Assembly: GCF_019059575.1 (NCBI RefSeq)
Contig: NW_024881540.1
Span: forward strand, 310,001-374,000
Reading direction: 5' to 3'
Length of the DNA: 64,000 bases
DNA from: Amphibalanus amphitrite
Taxonomy: Eukaryota; Arthropoda; Thecostraca; Balanomorpha; Balanidae
Position numbers and translations under genes: made by a program. Under the pieces are notes generated by a model. It ran no database searches and was not told the origin of the DNA. It was given only the letters and a program-made list of their open reading frames with translations. Below are positions 17,533 to 30,300 of the stretch, piece by piece (within the stretch, counting starts at the first letter, position 1; every line of letters starts with the position of its first letter).

Positions 17533-19054
17533 TTAAAGTGACCATCCCACCTTAATATTAGTTTTGGGTTGAGATAGTAAAAATGTGGTCCCTGGCTTAC
17601 ACTTACCGGTTTGAGCACTCACAACATCGAGAAATGCCTCAAATTGAAAATATCTAATTTCAAAGTTGCAGCACTTTGATTCAGAGGGGCTAATGCATTA
17701 GAATGCCCCTCTGAATGTGTGACATCAGCGCAGATCTAACGATTTTAAATCTTTTACTAAAATGTTTGGTAGGTAGCATGTGCGGTGGTATATGCTGCTT
17801 TGCGCACAAGTGCCGCACTTTCAACTGCCAAATTGTTGCTTCCAAATAAGTTGCTAGGAACAGTGCAGATCCTAAAAAGTAAACAAAAGTAAAAGTATAA
17901 TATCTTGAAAACTGGTTAATATTTTTCGGTGAATCTTGGTAGATATTAGTTTTTGCTCTTTCTTAACACGCGCACTGCAGGGGGGGGTTGTTTTCAACCC
18001 CCCCCTGTGGTTTTTCGCAGATCGCAAGAAAACGGCGGCGCGCAGCGCCGCCAAATTTTGCATACCTGTTCTCCCAACTGTTGCGCACCTTGAGTGAAAA
18101 TTTTGACCCCAGGTGACCTATGGTCAGGTCACCAGGTCAGGTCAAGTGACCCTACCTCAGAACGTAAATTTCGAAGTTTGCAATCCCACCAAGCCCACAG
18201 TTGTTGAGATAGGATCTTGAAACCCGCAGGAAGTAGTAAGGGCATCACGAGCTACAATTTGTATATCTCGGAATTTTTATATCGATGACCTAAGGTCAGG
18301 TCATTTTTGCGACCGGCCCATTATAAGTCAATGGGAGAAATTTCAACTTACTCTGAATGCCATCCTATGACTTCAATATGCTCAGGATCATAGTATTACA
18401 GGTCCCTGTTGGTGATTTCGCCGAAGTATATCACTTGTGACCTTTGGAAGGTGACCTCCAGGTCATCTGAGGTCACCTGAGGTCACCAACGGTTTTTCTT
18501 CAATAACTTGAGATTGAATAGAGATAGAGACTCCGTTCGACGTTTATCGTGTTTGTCTCGTCAATGCGGATCGAATGATATGCAACATGACCTATTTCGG
18601 TCAGGTCATGACCTTGACCTGAGGTCAAATTTTCAACTTGACCTTTCGAGGTCATATTATATATCATTCGATGCGCCTTGACGAGCTAAGAACGATGGCG
18701 TTCGAATCAACTCTCTATCTCTTCTGTGTAACGAGTTATTCAAGAAAAACTACCGCGAAATTCCCGTTGTGAAAATCGTAACATTTTGTCTTCGGTGACC
18801 TCTGGTGACCTCGTTTTTGACCTAGGACAAAAATGACCTTTGTATTTCCTCTAGATAACATCCCGACCTATCCAACGCCGTTTACCGCTTGTCGCTACGT
18901 TGCGCCGTTTTCGAGATCTCAGGGGGGGTTGTTTTCAACCCCCCCCCCCTGCATTTCGTGTTCGGCTCAGACCCGCTGCAGTGCGCGTGTTAACTGAGGG
19001 CCATCACTTTCATGCCAATTCATTAACGTTTTTGAAGGTGGGAGGGTCCCTTAA
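17533..19054. mobile_element. TTAA-flanked MITE (second family) interrupted by element A
   Basis: Outer ends are TTAA at 17533-17536 and 19051-19054 with inverted termini (AAAGTGACCATCCCACCTT on the left; AAGGTGGGAGGGTCCC on the right). The parts 17533-17967 and 18994-19054 together match, in reverse orientation, the 475-bp element at 42392-42866. The 1-kb element A sits inside. The family carries no protein. MRPS33 follows on the right. Confidence 0.85.
17964..18993. mobile_element. Element A: TTAA-flanked AGGTCA-rich non-autonomous element
   Basis: TTAA borders at 17964 and 18990 enclose an 18-base perfect inverted terminus (TTAACACGCGCACTGCAG), then G-run/C-run hairpins (GGGGTTGTTTTCAACCCC) at both ends. 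The interior is dense in AGGTCA/TGACCT, including GGTCATGACC and TGACCTGAGGTCA. The related uninterrupted MITE at 42392-42866 has TTCA at the matching place (42454-42457), giving a paralogous empty site. No open frame of note. Confidence 0.9.
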
Positions 19055-19346
19055 GTGCTGTTGATTTGCAAGCATAAGTTAATGTGCTTCTTGCAGCATT
19101 TGATAAGGTTTTTGTAGGTCCAAAGTTGATGAACCAAATTTAGTTCAAAGAACATCTTTAATTTATTTAGTGATTGAAGTCTGAAGCCTTGTTGAATTCA
19201 AAATATATGTTTAAACAATTAAAACTAAAGCTTAAAGCCCTACATTAAACCTTTTGTAGAATTTTGGGGGCAAAAGATGACAAACTCTGTAAAATATAGC
19301 TTTTTTATTCCTATGCATGACATGATTTCTTGCCTGCAGGTTGGCA

Positions 19347-19697
19347 ATGACATCTGGCTTCTACAGTTATGCCAAGCTGGCAAAGAATGCCACTGAATAT
19401 GCTCGAAGGATGAATCGACTGAGCAGCCGCATTTTTGGCGAGATGGTGCCTACAGCTAACTCCCAAAGGTCAATCAAAGTTATGCAGCTGCTTTCTGAAC
19501 AGCCACGGTACAAAGATCCTCAACTTGTGGACTACTATCCTCGCTTTCGCGAGACCTACTATCTAATGCTCCATCTGCGAGAACTGGGCCTGTACCGTGA
19601 CGAGCATTGGGACTTCAGTGACGAGATGAAGCGACTGCGTCGGTTGCGTGGCAAGGGACCACCGCCCAAGGGACAAGGAAAGCGGGCTTCCAGGTAG
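19347..19697 (+). CDS. MRPS33: Mitochondrial small-subunit ribosomal protein S33
   Basis: A 116-residue frame from ATG 19347 to TAG 19695. The core matches mS33: YARRMNRLSSRIFGEM, then YYPRFRETYYLMLHLRELGLYRDEHWDF and a basic tail with RLRGKGPPPKGQGKRASR. It is a component of the mitochondrial 28S subunit. The ATG is preceded by a good acceptor (TTGCCTGCAG, ends 19339), so a 5'UTR intron is likely, with the first exon upstream and not identified. The upstream TTG at 19341 is not a start. The coding part is a single exon, placed just right of the nested MITE pair. Confidence 0.95.
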   Translation: MTSGFYSYAKLAKNATEYARRMNRLSSRIFGEMVPTANSQRSIKVMQLLSEQPRYKDPQLVDYYPRFRETYYLMLHLRELGLYRDEHWDFSDEMKRLRRLRGKGPPPKGQGKRASR

Positions 19698-19907
19698 CGG
19701 TGATACGCTTGATGTAAACTTTTGCATCTCAGATGCGAGTGCTTGTTTGTAACATAAATGTCTTGTGCGTATGGATGCTCGGTAAATGTATGCAACCTTT
19801 GGTTGTCTTAGCTAATACAATGATTTTTTTTTTGTCCAAGAAGCGGGAACATTTGCATCAGTTGTTTTTATCGCATTAAAATGCGTCGTTACCCGGTTCC
19901 GACTTAC

Positions 19908-20081
19908 GGTAGCTCGGTCCGGTGACGTGAACCGGTGCCAGCGGGACTTGATTGGGATGGGTCGAGAGCGGGACTCGGGCTGGCAGATGGAGTCCATCGC
20001 TAAGCGAGCCGCGGGGTCGATATTAATGAGTGCGTCCTCAAGGACCTTTACCCACCGCTGGGCCACGGACGCATACTCCTG
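19908..20081 (-). other. Possible coding exon of unknown protein
   Basis: Minus-strand segment of 174 bases bounded by a CCAG acceptor (20083-20082) and a GTAAGT donor (19907). It is open in one frame for 58 codons and reads like protein (AQRWVKVLEDALINIDPAAR). I do not recognise the family and could not join it to another exon. It may equally be a chance open frame. Confidence 0.3.
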
Positions 20082-21376
20082 CTGGATAAATGCGTCAAAA
20101 CAAGGGCAGCGAAGCGAAGTGGTGTTAGAATAGACGTGGCAGTGAACTCACTGATGACCGCGTCTCATCACAGTGTGGGCGCAACAGTACGCAGCAGTCT
20201 CAACAACAGAGTCGGGCTGCTGTGATCTGACGATATCTCTTATGTTGGTAGTTGGTACAATGGGAAGACTCGCCCCGCTCTTCCAACCTTGCTTCCCGCT
20301 TGTAAAACTCCGCCAATGTTCGTGTTGAAACGGTGCTTTATGCATGACAGCTGTACGACGGTATTCGGCAACCCACTATTGTTCTTGTATAAGCTGCATC
20401 GCTTACAGTTACTAGTAGACCACCCACTGTGAACGAAACCCACGTCAACAGAAGATCTCACAAAACAGGAGCGCTCTATTAACAACAGTGTATTTGCACC
20501 GTTCACCGGCTCGGTGAAGATGCTGGATGCCGACCGTTCGGCATCACTACGGAACTGGCTGTTCGTCAGTGATGGCTCGCCGGAACGGGACAGTGGCCAC
20601 AAACATAGCACAGTACTGTCATTCCCAGACCATGCGTACCAACAGAACAAGATATGGCAAATCAGATGTATCGAGACTTGCCCGTCGTCACGACTTTCCA
20701 GGCGGTTTTCAAGAAAAAAAAGGATGACACAATCAGCATATGCATGACCATTCCACCGGTGGATCATTAGCTAACAACAGAATGTTTCACTTGAAACATT
20801 CTGTTAATAGCTAATGGACAACGCATCTCGTGTCACGGGCCGTACCGTATCCGACATAGCTATTAATACAAAACCAACAGTGAAAATAAATTGGCGGATA
20901 ACATTTACATCAATTCAGGTCTAAAACTCACACACGATAGTCTTCGTAAGTGTGTCACACCCCTTGTTTCTCCATTCCGGAAACTTCTGACGGACGGTGG
21001 GGCGGCCACAGGCAGCGCTGAGATCCGACCGCACACCTCACTGGGGCACGCACAACGCGACAACAAGCTCAGCAGACACACCGAACTCACACACCTTTTC
21101 GCGTACAAAAATACATACATCACGCGACATCGTTAACACACCGCAAACACTTCGACTGAGGCGCAAAGACAGGATGAATGAACAAATGAATACAAAAGGA
21201 GCGGCACCCACCCTGAACACTCGGCAGTCACGACTGCAGCTGCTGAGTTGGCATTGTTATGAGGCAGCGTGCCCGTGGTCGCGGCTCTATCCGTAGCACA
21301 GGTCCGCGGGCATTATACCACCACTGGGTCAGGCCCGCCGCTGCCCGTGACGGCCAGCTGGAGCCACATAATGACG
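20082..21376. other. Intergenic DNA between MRPS33 and the MED23 3' end
   Basis: No recognised gene. It contains a 50-base hairpin (20766-20815). Open frames of up to 175 codons at 20240-20767 (minus) have no recognisable domain. The right part should hold the MED23 3'UTR; no clear poly(A) signal was identified. Confidence 0.4.
20766..20815. repeat. 50-base hairpin
   Basis: Arms of about 23 bases (ATTAGCTAACAACAGAATGT and its near-complement ending CTGTTAATAGCTAAT) around a tiny loop near 20790. One or two bases bulge. It may be a MITE remnant or a transcript hairpin. Confidence 0.75.
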
Positions 21377-24300
21377 TCACTGGGAGACTGGCGACGGCTG
21401 CAGCATGGACTGCTGATGCTGCTGGTGCTGCTGGTGATGCTGTGGTTGTTGTTGTTGCTGCTGCTGTTGTTTCTGCTGTTGCTGCTGATCCTGCTGCTGT
21501 TGCTGCTGTTGATGATGCTGCTGCTGCTGCTGTTGTTGCTGCTGAAGTTGATGGTGCTGCTGTTGCTGCTGCTCGTCCAGCCCAGGGATCTCATCCAGGT
21601 TCAGATGTGTGATGAACCGGAGCCGCAGCTGCAGGGCGGGTCGCAGCGCGCGGATGACCCGCTCCGCCTCCGCCTTGGTCGAGTCGCCCGTGTGCATGTA
21701 CTTGACGTGGTAGAGCAGATCGCTGATCTCGTCTATGTAGCGCAGCTCTCCGCTGGCCCGGTCCACCTCCTCCAACATGTCGTACAGCGTCTTGGTCAGC
21801 TCGAACACGGACGTCGTGTTCAGACGGTCCAGGAACGGCGCCACCAGGTGGCACACGTATATGAACTGGGTCTCGGTGCGAACCGTCTCGCGCAGTCTGG
21901 TGCGCAGGCCCGCCAGGAGCGCAGCGATCTGGCCCTGCGTGGCGTGGTTCCAGAAGGCGTGCGATGCGGCCAGCAGCAGCAGCGGCTCAGTGCACTGCAG
22001 GACGGCCAGCCGCGCCTCCAGGCGCAGCTCCTCGAACGGGTCGGCGTCGGCCGGCAGGGCGGACAGCGCCGAGAGGACGCGCTCCGTCAGCGCGCGCCAG
22101 TACGGCTCCGGCAGCCAGGCCAGCAGCACGCCCAGCGCGTTGAACCAGCTCGACAGCTGCGCGCGCGGCACCGTCACGTACCCAGTGAGCAGTACCTCCA
22201 GCAGGCTGGAGACGGCCTCTGCCGGCGCCACCGGCAGCGCCATCAGCTCCACACAGCTGCAGTAGAGCGCGTGCGCGCTGGCGTTGGGGAACTCGTTGAA
22301 GCGCCACTCGAGGCTGGGGAAGGCGGGCCGCTCTGCCAGCGTGTCCACCAGCCGGTCGAGCAGCCGGCGGTAGTAGTCGAGCTGCGGCCGCCACGGCGCG
22401 TCGCCGCGCTCCTCGGCGGCGGGCGCGCTGCTCAGGTACGTCTCGAACTCCTCCGTCAGGCACCAGCCCTTGGGCCGCACGTCCGCCTGCGACTGGATCA
22501 CCACCGTCACCAGCTTGCGCTTGATGTTGGGCAGCTCGGAGAGAGGCCGCTCGTAGTAGTGCAGCGTGTTGTAGAGGAACGTCACCGGCCGCTCTGTCGG
22601 ATAGAACAGGAGGGCCGGGTCACACGGAGGAGCCTCGGCACAGTGCTGGAAAGGGCGGGTTAATAGCCTAAGTGAACGATTCCTATTAATAGGAATAAGC
22701 CTAAGACACAGGGCCCTAAGTGTAAACACAGTGGAACTGCTAACAGCGGAAGAGAGAAGGTGAAATGAACAATGCAGACGGCGAAAGATTGAGTGAGTGA
22801 AAAGAAAAAGGGAGAAAAAAAGCACCTCGTGATGACAACTGAGTCAGTTTGCGTCTGTTCAGAAATCAAGCCCGCCCTCTCACCGTGGAACTTGTAGAGA
22901 CTGCCCATCTGGTCCAGGATGAGTCCGATCGAGTCGCCGAGCATGTGCGGGCACTCGAGGAAGCGCTGGATCATCAGATCGAACACGGGCAGGAAGCGCA
23001 GGCACACGTTGCTGAAGTAGACCGGCAGGCTCTGGTAGGTCTGCGCGCTCTTGCCCTGTTGTTCGGCCAGCACGTCGTCGGGCGCGAACCGCTCCGGGAA
23101 CGCCGAGTGAAACGCCAAGTGCTTCTCGTGCCTGCCGGTGGAGGATGCATCATCGTAGCGTTGTATCACACCAGTAGTAAGATATGAATGTTACCAAAGC
23201 CCGTGACAAAGCTGAAGATGAGCTGGAAACGGTTTGGCTTTCGAGAATGGACGAGACAGTGACATTTCAGTATCGAAATGAGGGAAGACGAGGCCAACAG
23301 AAGATAACCAATTCTCAACATACAGTTTATCCCAGCATTGACTGGGCATCTTATCCTTCGGTAGCACACGACTCACCAGTTGTCCTGCTCCCAGTAGCGC
23401 GGGTCGTTCTCGGCGACAAACTTGCGCACTCGCTCGATGAACTCAGAGGGTGGTGTCAGCATGAGCCGCTGGATGAGGATCGAGCACAGCCGCAGCTCGT
23501 TTGCCTCGTTCGGGCGGAGTACCTGGGATTCAGAGGGGGGGGGGAGGACAATCAGACGAACGTCATACATGGTACGTCATACAGACCATCAGTAGGCGAT
23601 TACGGGGTCGCACTGGCAGTGAAGCGGTACAACGCATTAGGATATCATGCTTATACGTTTTAGCTACACATCACCAGGAATGACAGACGACGGACCCTAG
23701 GTATCTCGGAAAACGGCAGTGCGTACGGTATACAGCCGCAAGGGATGTATTGATTCAAGTCTTGGAGAGGACGCTATAGCGCAGCGCAATCTGATCTTAA
23801 TAATTGCAACTTCTTCGAAAAATTCCACCCCTTCACTTACCAGACAGAGGATGAGCCGGTCGATGGGGACGATGTTGTACGTCCAGACCAGCTTGTGTAC
23901 GCCGTCCACGCACTTCTTGAAGAAGGCGCCGTCAGTGGAGGTGCTGAGCACGTGGATCAGGTAGTCGCAGAACGTGCGGATGTGTACGGTGAGTGCCTTG
24001 GGACCGCCGCGCTCCAGAACCCTGAGGGGGAACAGCACACCGACGATATAGAATGAGGACGTGCAATCAATGATGACAAAGCAATGCGGGCCTGGCGATG
24101 CAGGACAACCAAAGGTGGAATACAACAGTGAAGTGATAGGTCTTAACTTAAGTTTTGTATTTAGTCAATTTAGTACAAGAGAGGGAAGTAGAACAAGGCC
24201 ATCAGACGGTCAGACTGACTGTGAGAAGGGACTGCAGTGGCCTGTGTGACAGCTGTCACAGTGCGGCCGTACACGAGCCACGGCAGACTACTGACTTGTA

Positions 24301-27300
24301 TGCGATGCTGGTGATGCGGTTGGTCTCGAGCAGCATCTGCCACAGGAGGCACACGAAGAACGGCTGCGGTCCCTGGATGGTGAAGTGGCCGATTATGTCG
24401 TTCTCGTTGTTCATCGACATGTACTTGCGGTACTCCTCATTCACCATGCTCTGTAACATAGCGGCATTATGCTCCTTAGTTTATGCTGCTGGGTCATATT
24501 TGTGAGAAAGGAGTGAATAAGGTATAATAAGGACAATCATCCCTAATCTCGCCACACTGTCCTAGCGCACGCGCTCACCTATTGTTTGTAGCGGCTCTCT
24601 AAGCTTGAGCATACACTGATGTGCATTCTCACAAAGGACACCATTCGTTCTTGTTCATTGAAATTGAAATTGAATACCATTGAAAGCTTGTTCTATATCT
24701 AGCTATAACTGTCTGTGCCCACCTTGAGCTGCTGTTTGTCGTCGCGCTGGCCGCCGTACTGGGCGAATAGCTCGCGCACGGGCGCCGGGAACCGCTCGAG
24801 CGTGTGTCGCGGCCAGCCGTGCGGCGTGGCCTGCAGCACGGCGCTGAGGATCTCGCGGCACCACACCAGACCCGTGACGCCGTCGTTACCTGGCGTCACG
24901 GCACGGCGACACGCGCGCACGGCGTCAGTGAGTGTGTAAGGGAAGGGGGGGAGGGGGGACATCTACAATTTACTCGTCGCATAAATGCTTAGGACCTTAT
25001 TGAATATGTATACTTTAAATAAAAGATTAATTAATATGTAGCTTAAAAAATTATAAAATAAAATCTACTGCAATTGAGTGGCACCAATCGCCCACTATTG
25101 GCAGAGCGGAAGTTAAACCACAAGCGTAACATCAAAATCTAAAAAGAAAGATATTCATCCGTCATTAAAAAGAAGCAACGCGGTACAAAGATCACAAACG
25201 CCAACCTGGCCGGAAGAGTATATATGATACTTTGTAGACAGTAGACGGTACATTATAGGGTCATGCGGCACGACGATCTATTAAAGATGCAAGTAGATAA
25301 AAGGTGTCAATCAAAAGACGTGTATAGTCGGTCAAATATGTATCTTTCCCGGCCGCCAAGTGGCGCTACGGTCTGGATTCGATAGTTGGCTGAGCCCACA
25401 CCCCAGCTGCCCTGGCGGCTCTGGCGGCCCTGTGACGTCACGCGCGGGGGGCGGAGCTACACGGCGGCCGGCTGGAGAGTGACCGCAGACGCACTGGACA
25501 GCCTCGCCGCCGGGTGCTCCGGCGGGTCTGGCCGGGAGAGGCGAGCAAGCGGATGCGTTAGGAATCTAACGAATGTGAGGGCAGCGCGATGGTCTAATGA
25601 TGGCTGTGCTTTCATGCGCCGTGTAAATTGTAGACTGAGTGCTATGAGCTATCAAAGGATTATCTGGTGTTTCAACAGGGGTCGCTGACCTAAAAATTAA
25701 GATGGTTGCTCTTGATACGATCGAATGCTTGGTGATATGATGATTAGCGCAAGAGAAATATTTAATCGAATTATGACCGGTTATTTACGACCGGCCAATT
25801 ATTTATTTATGACCGGCCAACTTGATGTGCGATTTCTGCAACCGTTCTACCCTCATCACTCAACTGAATAATTCTCCCCTTTTCAAAAACGGTGCAGTGA
25901 TACGGCATCTCAAACCTAGAGCGACTACACTCAAGTTCAAGCTAACGGTCTCCACTCTCCAATTCAGATACCTATCGAAACCTTTCCGCGACCCGGTGCT
26001 GTGGCTCAATCAGTGGGCCAGCTGGCCGCAGACCATACCCGCAGGGCATGAACCTTTGACCATATTAGGTCAACACGCCGTGGCCCCAGCCCGCTCGCCA
26101 GGTCCGCGCTCATTGGCCGACGCGGCAACCGCACAACCTGTCCCCTCCCCTCCGTAGTACTCGCAGCGGCCGGCGGATTCAGCCAAGTTACCGACCTGCC
26201 CAGCGTGGGGTGGGCCGGCCGGGAAAGATACATATTTGACCGACTATACATGCTGATCAACGGACAACGATAGAGTGGACAACTGCAGAGCTGTAGCTGA
26301 GGAAAGGGGTGCATTCGAAGACCGAAACATCAACTAGGCGGACGAGATATCCTCTGTAATGCAAGTAAAAAGTCAGAGTGTGAAATGAGTCAGATCTGCA
26401 AGATAAAAAGACGATCACGATATGCAACGTAATTACAAGGCACACCCATCACCAGGCTGGCAATAGGCAGCATGATTGCCTAAGAATCACAAAGCAGACG
26501 CCAGACGGTCACAAGATGGCAGCAATATCAGGGTAAGCGCTGCCGGAGACTCCATGCTAAGGCCATGCATCAATGAACAGAATCGCAGCATCGTAAGTGC
26601 GAGAGAAAAGGAGAGAACAGCCCGAAAACGGTAAGAGAGGAGAGAACAGGTATGGGAGACATAGTGAGAATCGGAAAGATGGAGAAAGGAAGATAAGAGC
26701 ATTATAAGAGTGTGAGAGAGGAGGAACGAAAAAACACTGGGGACTAGAGAATGTAAGTAGACGGGCCGGAGTAAGGGCGGCGGCGGCAGCGGCAGCAATG
26801 GACACGCCACAGAGGCAGTATCGGACAGGCTGTAGCGGCGGACGGTCTGCGCTCAGCGGGCCAGCCACACACAGCGCTGCAGCGGCCGGCGGCCAGCCGC
26901 CGACCCGTCCGGCCCGCGGCGCCAGTCCTACCTGGCCGGGAGTCGCAGCCTGCGGGACACACACGCAGACACACGCCAGGTCAGCGGCGGCCAGCGCCTC
27001 ACCACAACCGCCATCCGTCGGCAAAGCTGGCAGACACGCGCACCCACACATACACACGGGACGCAGCGGCGGCCGCAGACCAGCCAGCAGAGCGCACAAA
27101 GCCAGCAGCACGGCCCCGGGTACTTCCCCGGCGGGTGGGGGAGGGGGGGGGGGGGCAACAGCGGACTACCCACCTGTGATGTGTAGCGCGCGCACTATGC
27201 TCAGCACCAGCGCCCGGTTCAGCTCCTCAGAGTCGGACGACACGATCGACTTGGGCTCGTTGATGAACCGCGCCAGCTGCGCAGGGATCTCAGAGTTGCC

Positions 27301-30300
27301 CAGACCGGAAATGATGCGCAGTGCAGTGCTCTCCAGGCTGGAGGCGACACACACACACACACGATAAACACTTCATGTGAGAGCTTTGCTCCATGGTCCA
27401 CACAGACACATTCTAATGTATGAAGTCAATGAGTGCTCTCCTCGAGACTCATCGCAGTCTCACCATCAGAAACTACGTCTTTCTAAATAGCAACTTCCGG
27501 CTAGTATATTTGGAATGGCTCCTCAAGTAACTTCCAACTGAAGATGCATAAGGTGAACACTAACAATTACTTTCACAGGCGTCATTATTTTACCAAATGT
27601 TCAATTTAATGTTACAGGCGCGACCGCGGTCACACGAGGCCAATCATTCATCAGCTGTGTGTGGTTAATCTGCGGCTCACCAGAGGTGCATCTATGTGTA
27701 GTTGGTCTGTCATGTACTGTGCGTTGGCTCACCAGAGGTGCATCTGCGTATGGTTGGTCTGCGGAGCGTTGGACAGACTGTGCACCGTGCTGAGCAGGGT
27801 GAGCCGGTAGTGGGGCTGCACGTGCCGCAGTCGGCAGCAGAACATCTCCAGCAGAGTGTGTAGGATGCCCAGAGCCTGCGCCTTGAACACGGTCGGCAGC
27901 AGGGTACCTGAGGGACGGGGGGAGGGATAGCTGTTCATATCGGCCGCACGTTCCGACACAGACACACTACTAGTCTGCGTAGCAGCTGGTAAAATAGACC
28001 GAGCCGAACTGCAGACACAGAGTAGACCAGTTCAGACACGACCGCTGCGTTACGTACTGGTGAGGTTTTTGATGCCCAGCGTGTCGATCTCGGGGTAGAC
28101 GAGCAGCCGGGAGTAGGTCTCAATCAGCGCCGGCGGCAGAGCCACCGTGGCGCCGCCCATCTTGTGCTGCTGCGGCGCCATCTTGATGTGGTGCGAGATA
28201 GAGTGGATGAGCGACATCTTGGCGTGGATGGTGAGCGAGTCGAGCATGGCCATGCTGAGCGGCTGGGTGGGCGCGCTGGCCGTGCAGTTGGTGCCCGGCA
28301 TGCTGACCGTGGTCCGCTGCTGACCTCCGCCCTGACCGCACACACGAAGAACGTTGTACAATGTTGCCCGGTTATACATGACACACGAGCGCACAGCGGT
28401 CTGGTTACAAACATATAGAGAGTCATGGTTCACTAGTACGGGTACACCACTTAACACTCATGGTACCGGCGTCGAGCGTTAGAAAATTATCGTCATTATC
28501 AATAAAATTCCAAAAAATGCAGCTAACCCTGTTTCGTCCGGAGTTGACGACCGTTATCAACCACAGGCCATTATATACCTAAATCGTTGTTCCTCTCTTT
28601 CCTCTCTGTTGTTCCTTCTATAGTTAGTCCAATCTCTCTCTCCCATCGTTTTCCCTATCTCTCCTCACCATGATTGCCTCAGTGAGCACGTTCTGCATGT
28701 TCTCCACGTTGCAGACCAGCGCCAGCCGGAAGTCGCGCTCGAGCGCCGTGGGCCGTCCCATGGCGGCCAGCTGGTGGAGCAGCTCCAGGCGCGGCTGGAG
28801 GGCCGTGGGCAGCGCGCGCATGGGCAGCTCCACCTTCTCAGCCTGCGCCTTCTTCTGCAGGTGCGTCCAGATGCTGACGGCGGCCATCTGGATGGCGGCG
28901 TCTGCGCGCTTCCAGTCGGGCACGGGCGCCGCGCCGGCGTCTGCCGCGTACAGGTCCTTCAGCAGGCCGAGCAGCGGCAGGAAGCCCGACAGCTGGCGGC
29001 GGCGGGAGAACACAGATACACCCGGTCACGGCGGGACGAGCAGTGTGCGGACAGAGACGAGTCAGGATTACCGGAGTTTGATCGAAGTACTTTCTAAATG
29101 TTTTATAAATAGTCCTAAAAAACCTTCTGCCGATTGCCAGCCTAACACGGAAGCCTCATCTCATTAGCGTAGGCCAAGATATGGGCAATAATAAAGCACT
29201 GAAGACAGCAAGCAACACCAAAAAAGATCGTATAGCAGAGGCCATTAGCAGCATGAGTCTATTAACTGCACAAACACATCCCAAATCTCTCACAGTTTTT
29301 GCACGGACGGTAGCGTTCAATGGCCTTACCGCATTTTTTGATATGCTCCCGGAGATGTAGTGAAGGAGAATCCACATCAGGTGATCTCTGCTGTTGTCCC
29401 ATTTCCGTCCCGTCAGCTGCAGAGGAGTGGGCACACGGATCAATCACCAAAGTCTGAGACTGAGACAGTGCATTGTTCAAGACGGCAAACAGCTCGTAAC
29501 CCGATCAATACAGCGCACACTGCCTGACTGAAAACTAGGCTTGTGTTTTCGAAGAGGGCAATACATTGATATAGGCCGATGTCCCATGCCGTAAATCGTT
29601 TATAAATCCCGAAAGGGATAGTGAAAGAACATGCATGAGGTTGTCAGGGGGCAATCGAAATAATCCTAAACAAAATTTGCAACATGCATTTTCATAAATC
29701 CCTTGTGACTGAATGCACTGAGTGACACCACGCACTTATTGAACTCACTGATCCAAGCTCATAGTGTGGTGGGCGGTGTTCCGGGGCAAAGTCGTTACAA
29801 CGACCGCTACCTACCTTAGTGCGCAGTTTCAACATCAGCTGGGAGAAGTCGGCAAAGTAGAACACGACGAAATAGATGAGCTGAGCCGAGATGTGTTGCC
29901 ACAGCTGGGCGGCCCGCTCCCGGAAGTCGTCCGTGGTGTTGGCTTCCAGTTGCTCCATGGAAGTCACGATCAGGTCCACGAGAACGTCTTCCAGAGTCGG
30001 GCAGCGCTGCTTGTGCTGCGAATATTGAGCATGGTCATCAGTTGTTACAAGGGACGGAGCAAACAGCCACCAGATGAGGGAGGCGCATCAGTGTTCCACC
30101 CACAGCAGCCTCCATCCCGTACCCGACACGGAGCCAATGTACACACCCGACTGCTCCAATTTCCAAATGGGGTCAGCCTGATGTGAGCAGTCGGGCCGCC
30201 AGTCTCAACGTACTATCAGATCGTAGTGGCATGATGACGTGTCAATTACTGACTTATCATAGCAATCCCACACACTCCTATACTCGAGGGCAGCGCTTTT

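Noticed and set aside
19341..19346. Upstream TTG start for MRPS33
   Set aside because: TTG is not a normal start in metazoan nuclear genes and lies two bases after a good splice acceptor; ATG 19347 fits.
22594..22645. Acceptor at 22646 extending the MED23 last exon by a CAEAPPCDP segment
   Set aside because: It would break phase with the previous exon end (CAC G); the acceptor at 22594 gives phase agreement and the conserved KFHERPVT junction.
21269..22663. 464-codon plus-strand frame opposite the MED23 last exon
   Set aside because: Poly-Leu start is the complement of the Gln repeat and the rest is a GC-rich antisense shadow with no domain.
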